From: JAJZVS01 sp963708095
Lineage (GTDB): Bacteria; Pseudomonadota; Alphaproteobacteria; Acetobacterales; Acetobacteraceae
DNA length: 64,000 bases
Assembly (NCBI GenBank): GCA_963708095.1
Contig: OY970182.1
Span: 4,402,001-4,466,000 of the forward strand
Direction: 5' to 3'
Shown here: in pieces, positions 37,308 to 45,713 of the stretch
How positions within the stretch are numbered: the stretch's first letter is position 1
How the letters are laid out: every line of letters starts with the position of its first letter
Program-made: the position numbers and the translations under genes
The notes under the pieces: model-generated
The model's database searches: none
Told to the model about the DNA's origin: nothing
The model's input: only the letters and a program-made list of their open reading frames with translations

Positions 37308-37587
37308 GCACAGGAAGCAAGGCCAGGGAGCGCTGCCCCCTGGACCCCTTCTTTTGGGTTCCGTGCGTGTGGGGGGTGGCGCGTCCGGGTGGGCGGTGGC
37401 GGCATGGCATGGGCGGCTGGAGGGACCAGACGCTGGGGCGCCTGGTCCCTCCGCCGCCCATGCCATGCCGCCACCGCCCACCCGGACGCGCCACCCCCCA
37501 CACGCACGGAACCAATGGATGGGTTCCAAGGGCCCTGTCCTTGGCGGGGGTCCAGGGGGCAGCGCCCCCTGGCCCTGCTTCCTGTGC
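37308..37587. repeat. large composite palindromic element, copy 2
   Basis: A 280-bp inverted structure in the yejE-yejF gap. The inner stem is a perfect 61-bp inverted repeat (37357-37417 with 37453-37513), extended after a single bulged T by 11 further pairs (37419-37429 / 37442-37452) and closed by a 12-base loop. The outer arms match copy 1 (29908-30198): AGGAAGCA/TGCTTCCT ends, the CCAGGG...CCCTGG hairpins, GGACCCC and GGTTCC/GGAACC. The inner stem sequence differs from that of copy 1. It has the same orientation on the + strand, so it is antisense to the yej operon. Confidence 0.9.
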
Positions 37588-37610
37588 GTCCGGCCCCTCG
37601 ATCCCCGGCA

Positions 37611-38639
37611 TCATTCCACGATCCGGCGGGGGTCGAAGGCGGCGCGGACGGCTTCGCCGATGAAGACGAGGAGGGTAAGGAGGCCGCCGAGGACGAAGAA
37701 GGCAGTGAAGCCGAGCCAGGGGGCTTGGAGGTTGTTGCGGCCTTGTGAGACGAGCTCCCCGAGCGAGGCGGCTCCGGGGGGGAGGCCGAAGCCGAGGAAG
37801 TCGAGGCTGGCGAGTACGGTGACGGAGCCGGAGAGGATGAACGGCAGGTAGGTGAGGGTGGCGATGGTTGCGTTCGGCAGGATGTGGCGGATCATCAGCA
37901 TCGGGTCGGAGACGCCGAGGGCGCGGGCGGCACGGACGTATTCCAGTCCGCGCCCGCGCAGAAACTCGGCGCGCACCACGCCGGTCAGCGTCATCCAGGA
38001 GAACAGGAGGAGGAATCCGAGCAGCACCCAGAACCCTGGGGTGATGATGCTGCCGAGGATCAGCAGCAGGTAGAGTTGCGGCATGCCGTTCCAGATTTCG
38101 GTGAAGCGTTGTCCCAGCAGGTCGGTCAGCCCGCCGTAGAACCCTTGCAGCGCGCCGGCGGCGACGCCGATCATGGAAGAGACGGCGGTGAGGACGAAGC
38201 CGAACAGCACGGAGGTACGGAAGCCGTAGATGACGCGGGCCAGCACGTCACGCGCCTCGTCGTCGGTGCCGAGCGGGTGTCGCCAGGAGGGGGGGGCCGG
38301 GGAGGGCTGGCCGACGTCCTTGGCGATCGTTTCGTAGTAGTAGGGGATGACGGGCCAGATCATCCAGCCGTGCGCCCGGATCGCCCGTTGCACTTCGGGC
38401 ATCGTATAGTCGGCTTCGGTGGGCAGGAAGTTCCGCCCGAACGTGTTCTCGGGGTAATCGTGCAGCACCGGCACGTACCAATGGCCGTCGTAGCGCACCA
38501 GCAGCGGCCGGTCGTTGGCGATGAATTCGGCGAACAGGCTGAGCGTGAACAGCACCAGGAAGACCCAGAACGCCGTGTAGCCGCGCCGGTGCGCGCGGAA
38601 CGCGGTGAGGCGGCGGCGGGTGAGGGGGGAGAGCCTCAT
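37611..38639 (-). CDS. yejE: peptide ABC transporter permease YejE
   Basis: A 342-residue permease of the OppC/DppC type. It has an N-terminal helix (YTAFWVFLVLFTLSLFAEF), a long periplasmic loop with FLPTEADYTMPEVQRAI typical of YejE, then five helices with the EAA loop GLEYVRAARALGVSDPMLMIRHILPN. Its ATG overlaps the TGA of yejB (ATGA). It imports peptides together with YejB and YejF across the inner membrane. Confidence 0.94.
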   Translation of the reverse strand: MRLSPLTRRRLTAFRAHRRGYTAFWVFLVLFTLSLFAEFIANDRPLLVRYDGHWYVPVLHDYPENTFGRNFLPTEADYTMPEVQRAIRAHGWMIWPVIPYYYETIAKDVGQPSPAPPSWRHPLGTDDEARDVLARVIYGFRTSVLFGFVLTAVSSMIGVAAGALQGFYGGLTDLLGQRFTEIWNGMPQLYLLLILGSIITPGFWVLLGFLLLFSWMTLTGVVRAEFLRGRGLEYVRAARALGVSDPMLMIRHILPNATIATLTYLPFILSGSVTVLASLDFLGFGLPPGAASLGELVSQGRNNLQAPWLGFTAFFVLGGLLTLLVFIGEAVRAAFDPRRIVE

Positions 38640-39712
38640 CGCCGCGCCGTAAAGTCGATCCGCGGATCGACAACGGTGTAGAGCAGGTCGCCCACGATCT
38701 GCATCACGAGGCCGATCAGGGTGAAGATATATAGGGTGCCGAACATCACCGGGTAGTCGCGCTGGATGGCGGCCTGGAAGCCGAGTTCGCCCAGCCCGTT
38801 CAGGGAGAACACGATTTCCACCAGCAACTGGCTGCTGAACAGGATGGTGATGAAGGCCTGAGGGAAGCCGGCGACCAGCAGGAGGCTGGCGTTGCGGAAG
38901 ACATGGCCGTACAGCACGCGCCGTTCGCTCGCGCCCTTGGCGCGGGCGGTGATCGTGTACTGCTTGCGGATTTCTTCCAGGAAGCTGTTCTTTGTCAGCA
39001 ACGTCAGGCTGGCGAAGCCCCCGGCGGTGACGGAGGCGATCGGCAGCACGAGGTGCCACGCGTAGTCGGCGAACCGCGCCGGCCAGGGCCACGCGGATGC
39101 TCCGGTGCCGGAGAGCCCGCGCAGCGGGAACAGGTGCCAGTAGCTGCCGCCGGCGAACAGCACGACCAGCAGGATCGCGAACAGGAAGCTCGGGATGGCG
39201 TAGCCCACCAGGATCACGCCGGAGCTTGCCGTGTCGAAGCGGGAGCCGTCGCGCACGGCCTTGCGGATGCCGAGCGGGATGGAAATCGCGTAGATCAGCA
39301 GGGTGGACCACAGCCCGAGCGACAGCGAGACGGGCAACCGCTCCCCGATCAGGGCAAGCACGCTCTGGCCGCGGAAAAAGCTGCGGCCGAAGTCGAAGCG
39401 CAGGTAGCCGCCCACCATTTCGACGAAGCGTGTCAGCGGCGGCTTGTCGAAGCCGAACATCTTGCGGATCTGGGCGAGCATCTGCGGGTCCATGCCGCTC
39501 GCGCCGCGGTAGGCGCCGGGCTGGGCGAGGCCGGCGCCCATGTCGGCCGATGCGCCGGACATCACCGACATGGTTCCCCGGCCGCGCAGCGCGGCGATCG
39601 CCTGTTCGACAGGGCCGCCGGGGGCGAGCTGCACAACGGCGAAATTGATCGCGATGATGCCGAACAGGGTCGGGATCACCAGCAGCAGGCGGCGCAGCAG
39701 GTAGGATCCCAT
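38636..39712 (-). CDS. yejB: peptide ABC transporter permease YejB
   Basis: A 358-residue OppB/DppB-type permease starting MGSYLLRRLLLVIPTLFGI. It has an extended periplasmic part (residues 30-110), the segment RFVEMVGGYLRFDFGRSFFRG and the EAA loop QYTITARAKGASERRVLYGHVFRN. It follows yejA after 11 bases. The longer open frame upstream overlaps yejA and is discounted. Confidence 0.94.
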   Translation of the reverse strand: MGSYLLRRLLLVIPTLFGIIAINFAVVQLAPGGPVEQAIAALRGRGTMSVMSGASADMGAGLAQPGAYRGASGMDPQMLAQIRKMFGFDKPPLTRFVEMVGGYLRFDFGRSFFRGQSVLALIGERLPVSLSLGLWSTLLIYAISIPLGIRKAVRDGSRFDTASSGVILVGYAIPSFLFAILLVVLFAGGSYWHLFPLRGLSGTGASAWPWPARFADYAWHLVLPIASVTAGGFASLTLLTKNSFLEEIRKQYTITARAKGASERRVLYGHVFRNASLLLVAGFPQAFITILFSSQLLVEIVFSLNGLGELGFQAAIQRDYPVMFGTLYIFTLIGLVMQIVGDLLYTVVDPRIDFTARR

Positions 39713-39723
39713 CTCCCGTTCTC

Positions 39724-41730
39724 CTATCCGCCTGCGCGCCGGGCCGCGTCGGTGCGCGCGGCGAGCGCGGGATTGACCCACCATGTATCGAAATCGAACC
39801 CGTCGCGGATCGGCGTCGCAGGGTGGCCGAAGCGGTTCCACCAGGCGATATGGAATTCGCGCGAGCTCCATTGCGGCACCAGGTACCAGCGCCAGAGCAG
39901 GACCCGGTCGAGCGCGTGCGCTGCGGTACGCAGGGTCGCGCGGTCGGGTGCGGTCAGCACGTCGTGGATGAGCGCGGTCACGGCCGGGTCGCAGACGCCG
40001 GGCAGGTTCATGCTGCCGATGGATTTGGCGGCGGCGCAGGACCAGTATTCGTCGATCTCGCTGCCGGGGATATCGCCCTCGCCGTAGACCAGCATGGTCA
40101 TATCGAAATCGAAGTTATCTGTGAGGTGTTCGTACTGCGCCGGATCGACCACGCGCACGTCGACATGGATCCCGAGGTGTTTCAGGGTGTCGGCGTAGGG
40201 CAGGGCGATCCGCTCGTAGGACGGATCGGGGAGCAGGATCGAGAAGCGCATCTGCCTGCCGTGCGGACCGACCAGCTTCATGTCCCGCACCCGCCAGCCC
40301 GCCCGCTCCAGCAAAGCGAGCGCGCGTTTCAGCTCCGGCATGTCGTCGCCGCGTCCGTCGGTGACCGGCAGGGTGAAGGGGCGATCGAACACGGCCGCCG
40401 GCAGCTCCTTGCGGAACGGGTCGAGCAGCTTGAGCTCCCCCGGTCCCGGGAGGCCGGTCGCGGCCAGGTCGCTGTTGCTGAAATAACTGAGTATCCGGCG
40501 GTACTCGTTATAGAACAGGTTGCGGTTCGCCCATTGGAAGTCGTAGGCCTCGGCCATCGCCTCGCGGGTCAGCGGATTGGCGAATACGGCGCGGCGGGTG
40601 TTCATCGCCCAGCCTTGCATACCCGTGGGCAGATGGTGGCGGACATCGGCCTTGATCACCAGCCCCTGGCGGACCGCCGGGAAATCGTAGCCGGTGGCCC
40701 AGGTCTTGGAGATGTTCTCGGCGCGCAGGTCGACGTCGCCGGCCTTGAAGGCTTCCAGCGCGACCGCGGCTTCCCGGTAGTACTCGATGCGCACGGTGTC
40801 GAAATTGTTGGTGCCGATCGAGGTTGGCAGGTCGCGCGCCCACCAGTGCGGATCGCGCACGAAGGTGACGCTGCGGCCAAGCTCGAAATGGGCGATGATA
40901 TACGGGCCGGAGCCGGGCGGGGGCACCCGCAGCGGCTGGGTGAAGTCGCGCCCTTTGAACCAGAACCGCGGCAGCACCGGCAGCTCGCCCAGGATCAGCG
41001 GCAGCGCGCGGTTGGCATTGGGGCGCAGGTGGAACACGATCCGCCACTTGCCCTCCACTGTCACGTCCTGGACGCCCGCCAACTGGATGCGGTAGCCGGG
41101 ACGGCCATATTTCTTCAGGGTGCGGAAGGTCCAGGCGACATCAGCGGCGGTAAGCGGGTGGCCGTCGGAGAACCGCGCCCGGTGATGCAGGGTGAAGGCC
41201 ACCCAGCGACGGTCCGCCGGCATCTCTACGGTTTTGCAGACATGGCAATAGCCGGTGGCGATCTCGTCGTCCGATGAGATGAGCAGGCTTTCCCACACAT
41301 GCCCAACGCTGCCGCCGGCGCCAGTGCCGCCGGGGAGCGCGACCCAGGGGCCGACAAGCCCCCAGGCGGCGGTGCCGCGCATGATGAACGGGTTGAAGCT
41401 GTCATAGCTGCCGGTGGCCGCCAGGGTGACGGTGCCGCCTTTGGGTGCGTTCGGATTGACGTAGGGGAAATAGGGGAAGTTGGGCGGCAGCTTCGGCGTG
41501 CCGAGCACGGTAATGCCGTCGCTCACGCTCACCGGCGACGGGGAGGCCGGGGCGGTGGGAGTGGTGGTTGCCGTTGGGGCAGTGGCGGCCGAGCCAGCTG
41601 CGGTCGGGGCGTTGGAGGTTGGCGCTGCTGCGGCCGGGACGGTGGGGGGCGCGCCGGGGGCGTTGCCGCCGCCCGCGGCGGCGGGCACGACGAGCAGCAG
41701 GAGCGCGAGCAGGGCCAGCACCGACCTCAT
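39724..41730 (-). CDS. yejA: extracellular solute-binding protein of the Yej peptide transporter
   Basis: A 668-residue family 5 solute-binding protein. ATG at 41730 gives a good signal peptide (MRSVLALLALLLLVVPAAAGG); an in-frame ATG at 41757 would precede it. A low-complexity Ala/Pro/Thr linker (about residues 22-65) precedes the binding domain with GTPKLPPNFPYFPYVNPNAPKGG, AWGLVGPWVALPGG and WVAFTLHHRARFSDGHPLTAADV. In E. coli the Yej system takes up peptides such as microcin C. First gene of the yejABEF unit. Confidence 0.92.
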   Translation of the reverse strand: MRSVLALLALLLLVVPAAAGGGNAPGAPPTVPAAAAPTSNAPTAAGSAATAPTATTTPTAPASPSPVSVSDGITVLGTPKLPPNFPYFPYVNPNAPKGGTVTLAATGSYDSFNPFIMRGTAAWGLVGPWVALPGGTGAGGSVGHVWESLLISSDDEIATGYCHVCKTVEMPADRRWVAFTLHHRARFSDGHPLTAADVAWTFRTLKKYGRPGYRIQLAGVQDVTVEGKWRIVFHLRPNANRALPLILGELPVLPRFWFKGRDFTQPLRVPPPGSGPYIIAHFELGRSVTFVRDPHWWARDLPTSIGTNNFDTVRIEYYREAAVALEAFKAGDVDLRAENISKTWATGYDFPAVRQGLVIKADVRHHLPTGMQGWAMNTRRAVFANPLTREAMAEAYDFQWANRNLFYNEYRRILSYFSNSDLAATGLPGPGELKLLDPFRKELPAAVFDRPFTLPVTDGRGDDMPELKRALALLERAGWRVRDMKLVGPHGRQMRFSILLPDPSYERIALPYADTLKHLGIHVDVRVVDPAQYEHLTDNFDFDMTMLVYGEGDIPGSEIDEYWSCAAAKSIGSMNLPGVCDPAVTALIHDVLTAPDRATLRTAAHALDRVLLWRWYLVPQWSSREFHIAWWNRFGHPATPIRDGFDFDTWWVNPALAARTDAARRAGG

Positions 41731-41803
41731 GGCCCTGTGATGCCCGTTTCGCCCCATGCGGGGAAACTGAAATCGCCGCAAGGCGGGGGCAGCAGCAGAA
41801 AAA

Positions 41804-42634
41804 TCACCCGACGCCGAGCCGCGCAACGGCGAGGGCGAGCAGCGTCGGGTCGCCCACCGCCAGCACCCGCCCATCGCCACCGGCGTGGAGCGCCTCTTCA
41901 GACAAATCGGTGCGGAGCGCCAAATCAACGCGCAGCGGCTGCCCGGCCCAATCGGTGATGCGGCCGCCGGCGCCCTCGATCACCGGGACCAGCGCCGCCC
42001 AATCCCAGGGCTTCAGGTCCGCCTCGGCGATCACGTCGATCTGGCCGAGCGCGAGCAGCCCGTAGGCGTAGCAATCCCCGCCCCAGGATACGCGGCGCAC
42101 CGCGCCGGCCAGCAGGTCCCAGGTCGGGCGGTGCGGCCCCAGCATTTCCGGGCTGGTGGCGGAGAGCTCGGCCGCCGCCAACTCCGCGCAGGGCCGCGTG
42201 CCGGCAGCGCCCCCGAACGGGCCGCGGAAGCGGGTCGGCTGGCCGGCGACGCCGATCCAGCGCTCCCCGGTCACCGGCTGGTCGATCACGCCGAGGATCG
42301 GAACGCCGTCATCGAGCAACGCGATCAGGGTACCGAACACCGGGCGGCCAGTGATGAAGGCGCGGGTGCCGTCGATCGGGTCGAGCACCCAGCGGCAGCG
42401 GGCGTCCGCCCGGTCGGTGCCGAATTCCTCGCCCATGATGCCGTGGTCGGGGCAACGTTCGGCCAGCACGGCGCGCATTGCCTGCTCGGCGGTGCGGTCG
42501 GCGATGGTGACGGGGCTGCGATCGTGCTTCAGGGTGGCGGGCAGGCGGGCGCGGAAGAACGGGCGGATCACCGCGCCGGCGACGTCGGCCGCGGCCTCGG
42601 CAGCTGCGACCAGCTCGTTGAGCGCTGGCGCTAT
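41804..42634 (-). CDS. hisN: inositol monophosphatase family protein, HisN-like histidinol-phosphatase; start uncertain
   Basis: About 276 residues. Motifs: IMGEEFG, WVLDPIDGTRAFITG and LKPWDWAALVPVIEGAGG, the metal-binding set of the IMPase family. The set resembles HisN, which removes phosphate from histidinol phosphate. The family-conserved N-terminus (LNELVAAAEAAADVAGAVIRPFFRA) begins right at the end of the upstream cytochrome gene. The nearest codon there is ATA (42634-42632), overlapping that gene's TAG. The only ATG in frame is at 42781, deep within the cytochrome gene. The coordinates use the ATA. Confidence 0.75.
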   Translation of the reverse strand: MAPALNELVAAAEAAADVAGAVIRPFFRARLPATLKHDRSPVTIADRTAEQAMRAVLAERCPDHGIMGEEFGTDRADARCRWVLDPIDGTRAFITGRPVFGTLIALLDDGVPILGVIDQPVTGERWIGVAGQPTRFRGPFGGAAGTRPCAELAAAELSATSPEMLGPHRPTWDLLAGAVRRVSWGGDCYAYGLLALGQIDVIAEADLKPWDWAALVPVIEGAGGRITDWAGQPLRVDLALRTDLSEEALHAGGDGRVLAVGDPTLLALAVARLGVG

Positions 42635-43614
42635 TTCGCGCCTCCCGCCTTCGGCAGCGGCACCGGCTGCTTGGACAAGGTATCGAGATAGGCGATCACG
42701 TCGGCCCGTAGTTGCGGCTGCGGAATGCCGGCAAACGTCATGTGCGTGCCGGGGGCGTAATGCGCCGGATCGGCCAGCCACTCGTCGAGCGCGGCGAAGG
42801 TCCAGGGCTGGCCTTTGAACTTCTCCAGTGCCGGGGAATAGGCGAAGCCCGCCTCGTGGTCATGCGGGCCGCCGACCACGCCCCACAGGTTGGGTCCCAC
42901 GATCGGTTTGCCGCCTTCGTTCATGCTGTGGCAGGCGGCGCAGACGCCGCTCGCGAACTGCTTGCCCTTCGCCGCATCCGCCTTCGCCAGCCGCGCATCG
43001 AGTCCGGACGAGGCCCCACCCGGGGGAGCGCCGGCGGCGGGCGCGGTCTTGGCCGGCGCCGCGGCGACGGCCGTGACCTTGGGCAACGGTTTCGGCTGGT
43101 CGGACAGGGTGCGCAGATAGGCGATCACGTCGGCACGCAGCTTCGCGTCCGGAATACCGGCGAAGGTCATGTGCGTGCCGGGCGCGTAGGCCGCCGGCTT
43201 GTACAGCCACTTGTTGAGCGCGGTATAGGTCCAGGGCTGGCCCTTGAACTTCTCCATCGCGTCCGAGTAGGCGAAGCCGGCCTCGTGGTCGTGCGGGTCG
43301 CCGACGATACCCCAGAGATTAGGCCCGACGATCGGCTTGCCGCCCTTGTTCAGGCTGTGGCAGGCGGCGCAGACCTCCCCCGCGAATTGCTTTCCCTTGG
43401 CGACGTCCGCGCTGGCGAGCAACGGCGCAACGGGCGGCAGCCCCGCCGGCTTGGCGCTGCTGGTCGCGGCGGTCTGCATCCCCGCCATGGAGAACGGCGG
43501 TTTCGTCGGCGGGGTTTGCGAGACCATGTTGTCGCCGATCATCCCCGTGATGAAGAACGCGATGCCGGCGACCAGAACCGCGGCCACCCCCTTGTTGACG
43601 TCCATACTGTCCAT
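42631..43614 (-). CDS. membrane-anchored dihaem cytochrome c with duplicated domain
   Basis: A 327-residue protein with one N-terminal helix (about residues 8-26). Two class I cytochrome c domains follow, joined by an Ala/Pro linker (about 175-205). Each has CAACH (residues 82-86 and 225-229) and the axial Met in APGTHMTFAGIP; the two domains are nearly the same in sequence. Each resembles the single-domain cytochrome c552/CycM of alphaproteobacteria. It should carry electrons on the periplasmic face, perhaps to a terminal oxidase. In-frame ATG at 43605 is an alternative start. Confidence 0.9.
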   Translation of the reverse strand: MDSMDVNKGVAAVLVAGIAFFITGMIGDNMVSQTPPTKPPFSMAGMQTAATSSAKPAGLPPVAPLLASADVAKGKQFAGEVCAACHSLNKGGKPIVGPNLWGIVGDPHDHEAGFAYSDAMEKFKGQPWTYTALNKWLYKPAAYAPGTHMTFAGIPDAKLRADVIAYLRTLSDQPKPLPKVTAVAAAPAKTAPAAGAPPGGASSGLDARLAKADAAKGKQFASGVCAACHSMNEGGKPIVGPNLWGVVGGPHDHEAGFAYSPALEKFKGQPWTFAALDEWLADPAHYAPGTHMTFAGIPQPQLRADVIAYLDTLSKQPVPLPKAGGAK

Positions 43615-43824
43615 GCGACGCGACTTCCCCGCCGAGTTCCGATGGCCCGGGCACGACAATCCGTCCGCGCGCCGTTGCGCCCGGCGTTATGCCTTCCTAA
43701 GCTGCGTCGCACCATAGGGAAACGAACCTTGGCCTGCAATCCGCCGCAACCGCCCCGTTCGCCGCCGTATCTTCCGTCCAGGTGCTGCGCCGTGCCGTCG
43801 CCAGAGCGATGCATGGGGCCGCGC

Positions 43825-43894
43825 ATGAGGTCCTGCGCGTGAGACCGGGCGCATGAGACTCCGTTCATGAGGCCGGGCGCATGACGCCGATCGT
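43825..43894 (+). repeat. 14-bp tandem repeats ending on the kdsB start codon
   Basis: Five units spaced exactly 14 bases apart begin at 43825, 43839, 43853, 43867 and 43881, each starting ATGA or GTGA; a partial unit lies at 43813. The consensus is roughly ATGAGNCCGGGCGC. The last unit's ATG is the start codon of kdsB. Because 14 is not a multiple of 3, successive start codons lie in different frames. Confidence 0.85.
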
Positions 43895-44624
43895 GGTCAT
43901 TCCGGCCCGGCTGGCCTCCAGTCGCCTGCCGGGCAAGCCGCTCGCCGATATCGCCGGGCGGCCGATGATCGTGCACGTGATGCTGCGGGCGATGGAGGCC
44001 GGAATTGGCCCGGTCGCGGTCGCGGCCGGCGACGCCGCGATCGTCGCCGCGGTGGAGGCCGCCGGCGGTCGGGCGGTGCTGACCGATCCCGATCTGCCCT
44101 CGGGGTCCGATCGCGTTCAGCAGGCGCTCGCGACCTTGGATCCCGAGGGAAAATTCGACGTCGTGGTCAATCTGCAGGGCGACGTGCCGACGGTCGATCC
44201 TGCGGTGATCCGCGCCGCCCTGGCCCCTCTGGCCGATCCGGCGACCGATATCGGCACCCTGGTCGTGCCGATCGCCGACGACGCCGAGGCCGCCACCGCC
44301 TCCTTCGTCAAGACCGCCTGCGCTTTCGCGCCGGGCGCCGAGGTGGCGCCCGCCCTCTATTTCTCCCGCGCGGCGATCCCCTGGGGTGACGGTCCGCGCT
44401 GGCACCATATCGGCATCTATGCCTACCGCCGGGCGGCGCTGGCACGCTTCGTCGCCCTGCCGGAGAGCCTGCTGGAGCGGCGCGAAGGCCTGGAACAATT
44501 GCGCGCCCTGGAAGCGGGCATGCGAATCGGCTGCGCGCGAGTTGCGCACGGTCCGTTCGGGGTCGATACCCCGGCCGACCTGGAGCGGGCACGCCGCATC
44601 CTGACCGGCAGGGAGAGCACATGA
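43881..44624 (+). CDS. kdsB: 3-deoxy-manno-octulosonate cytidylyltransferase
   Basis: A 247-residue CMP-Kdo synthetase that activates Kdo for lipopolysaccharide inner core. Motifs: IPARLASSRLPGKPLADI, TDPDLPSGSDRVQQAL, VVNLQGDVPTVDP and HIGIYAYRRAALARF. The second half shows the family-conserved GVDTPADLERAR. The stop overlaps the ATG of pheA (ATGA). It is preceded by a tandem array of start-like codons. Confidence 0.95.
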   Translation: MTPIVVIPARLASSRLPGKPLADIAGRPMIVHVMLRAMEAGIGPVAVAAGDAAIVAAVEAAGGRAVLTDPDLPSGSDRVQQALATLDPEGKFDVVVNLQGDVPTVDPAVIRAALAPLADPATDIGTLVVPIADDAEAATASFVKTACAFAPGAEVAPALYFSRAAIPWGDGPRWHHIGIYAYRRAALARFVALPESLLERREGLEQLRALEAGMRIGCARVAHGPFGVDTPADLERARRILTGREST

Positions 44625-45502
44625 CCGAAGCGAGTGCCGGACCGACGGCGTTGCCGGGACCGATCGCGTTCCAGGGCCTGGCCGGCGCCTATTCCGACCT
44701 CGCCTGCCGCACCGCGTTTCCCCGCCTGCCCACCCTGCCGTGCGATTCGTTCGAAGCCGCGATCGAGGCCGTGCGCGAAGGCCGCGCCGGCCTCGCCATG
44801 CTGCCGTGCGAGAACACCCTGGCCGGGCGGGTGCCCGACATCCACCACCTGCTGCCCGGCTCCGGCCTGTTCGTGGTCGGCGAACATTTTCAGCGGGTCG
44901 AGCACTGCCTGCTGGCGCCGCGTGGGGCGTCGGCCACGGGCCTGAAGCGCGCGCACTCGCATACCGTCGCGCTGGGCCAGGTGCGTCATTTCCTGCGCGC
45001 GGCCGGCCTGGTCCCGGTGGTGGAGGCCGATACGGCCGGGGCGGCCAAGCTCGTTGCGGAGTGGAACAATCCGGAGGACGCGGCGATCGCCTCCTCGCTC
45101 GCTGCCGAGATCTACGGGCTCGAGATCCTGCGGGCGAACGTGGAAGACGCGGCGCACAACACGACCCGCTTCTACATCATGGCGCCACGCCCGCGCGCGC
45201 CGGACCCTGGGGCGGGGCCCGTGGTGACGACCTTCGTCTTCCGGGTCCGCAACGTGCCGGCGGCGCTCTACAAGGCGCTCGGCGGATTCGCGACCAACGG
45301 CGTGAACATGACGAAGCTGGAAAGCTACATGCTGGAGGGCGCGTTCACCGCCACCCAGTTCCTGTGCGACGTCGATGGCCATCCGGACCAGCCGCCGCTG
45401 CGCCGGGCGCTCGAGGAGCTGTCGTTCTTCTCCTCCGAAGTGCGGGTGCTCGGCGTCTATCCGGCGGCGGTGTTCCGGCTGGCCCAGGCGGCGGGGGAGT
45501 AG
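44621..45502 (+). CDS. pheA: prephenate dehydratase
   Basis: A 293-residue monofunctional enzyme converting prephenate to phenylpyruvate in phenylalanine synthesis. The PDT domain shows IAFQGLAGAYSDLACR and the catalytic NTTRFYIM. The ACT regulatory domain follows (about residues 205-285) with GGFATNGVNMTKLESYM, the phenylalanine-sensing ESRP-like position reading ESYM. It is coupled to kdsB by ATGA overlap. Confidence 0.94.
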   Translation: MTEASAGPTALPGPIAFQGLAGAYSDLACRTAFPRLPTLPCDSFEAAIEAVREGRAGLAMLPCENTLAGRVPDIHHLLPGSGLFVVGEHFQRVEHCLLAPRGASATGLKRAHSHTVALGQVRHFLRAAGLVPVVEADTAGAAKLVAEWNNPEDAAIASSLAAEIYGLEILRANVEDAAHNTTRFYIMAPRPRAPDPGAGPVVTTFVFRVRNVPAALYKALGGFATNGVNMTKLESYMLEGAFTATQFLCDVDGHPDQPPLRRALEELSFFSSEVRVLGVYPAAVFRLAQAAGE

Positions 45503-45518
45503 CCGCTTCCTCTGCCCC

Positions 45519-45600
45519 GAGGGCAATCAAGGTGCCCTCCTCCTCACCTCCCGCTCGCGCCGGAAAGGTGAAGGCGCCAAGCGTTCACGCGATTGCCCTC
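45519..45600. repeat. intergenic inverted repeat after pheA
   Basis: GAGGGCAATC (45519-45528) and GATTGCCCTC (45591-45600) are perfect 10-base complements. Between them TCACCT and AGGTGA form an inner pair, giving a branched stem. It lies in the 211-base gap before comEC and may be a terminator or a small dispersed repeat. Confidence 0.45.
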
Positions 45601-45713
45601 CGCCCGCGTTCATCGGACCTAAACCCGCAGGCGCTACGCGTGCCCGGGTCGAGCGGCGCCTATAGGGAGACCGTCCCGCGGGCGGCAACCGACGAACGCC
45701 TGCCTCGGTGAGA

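Noticed and set aside
41299..41958. Plus-strand frame opposite the yejA signal region
   Set aside because: The yejA signal peptide and linker explain this DNA on the other strand; the plus-strand product is Gly/Arg-rich low complexity.
43813..43894. 14-bp repeats considered as a CRISPR-like array
   Set aside because: Units are contiguous, with no spacers and no cas genes nearby.
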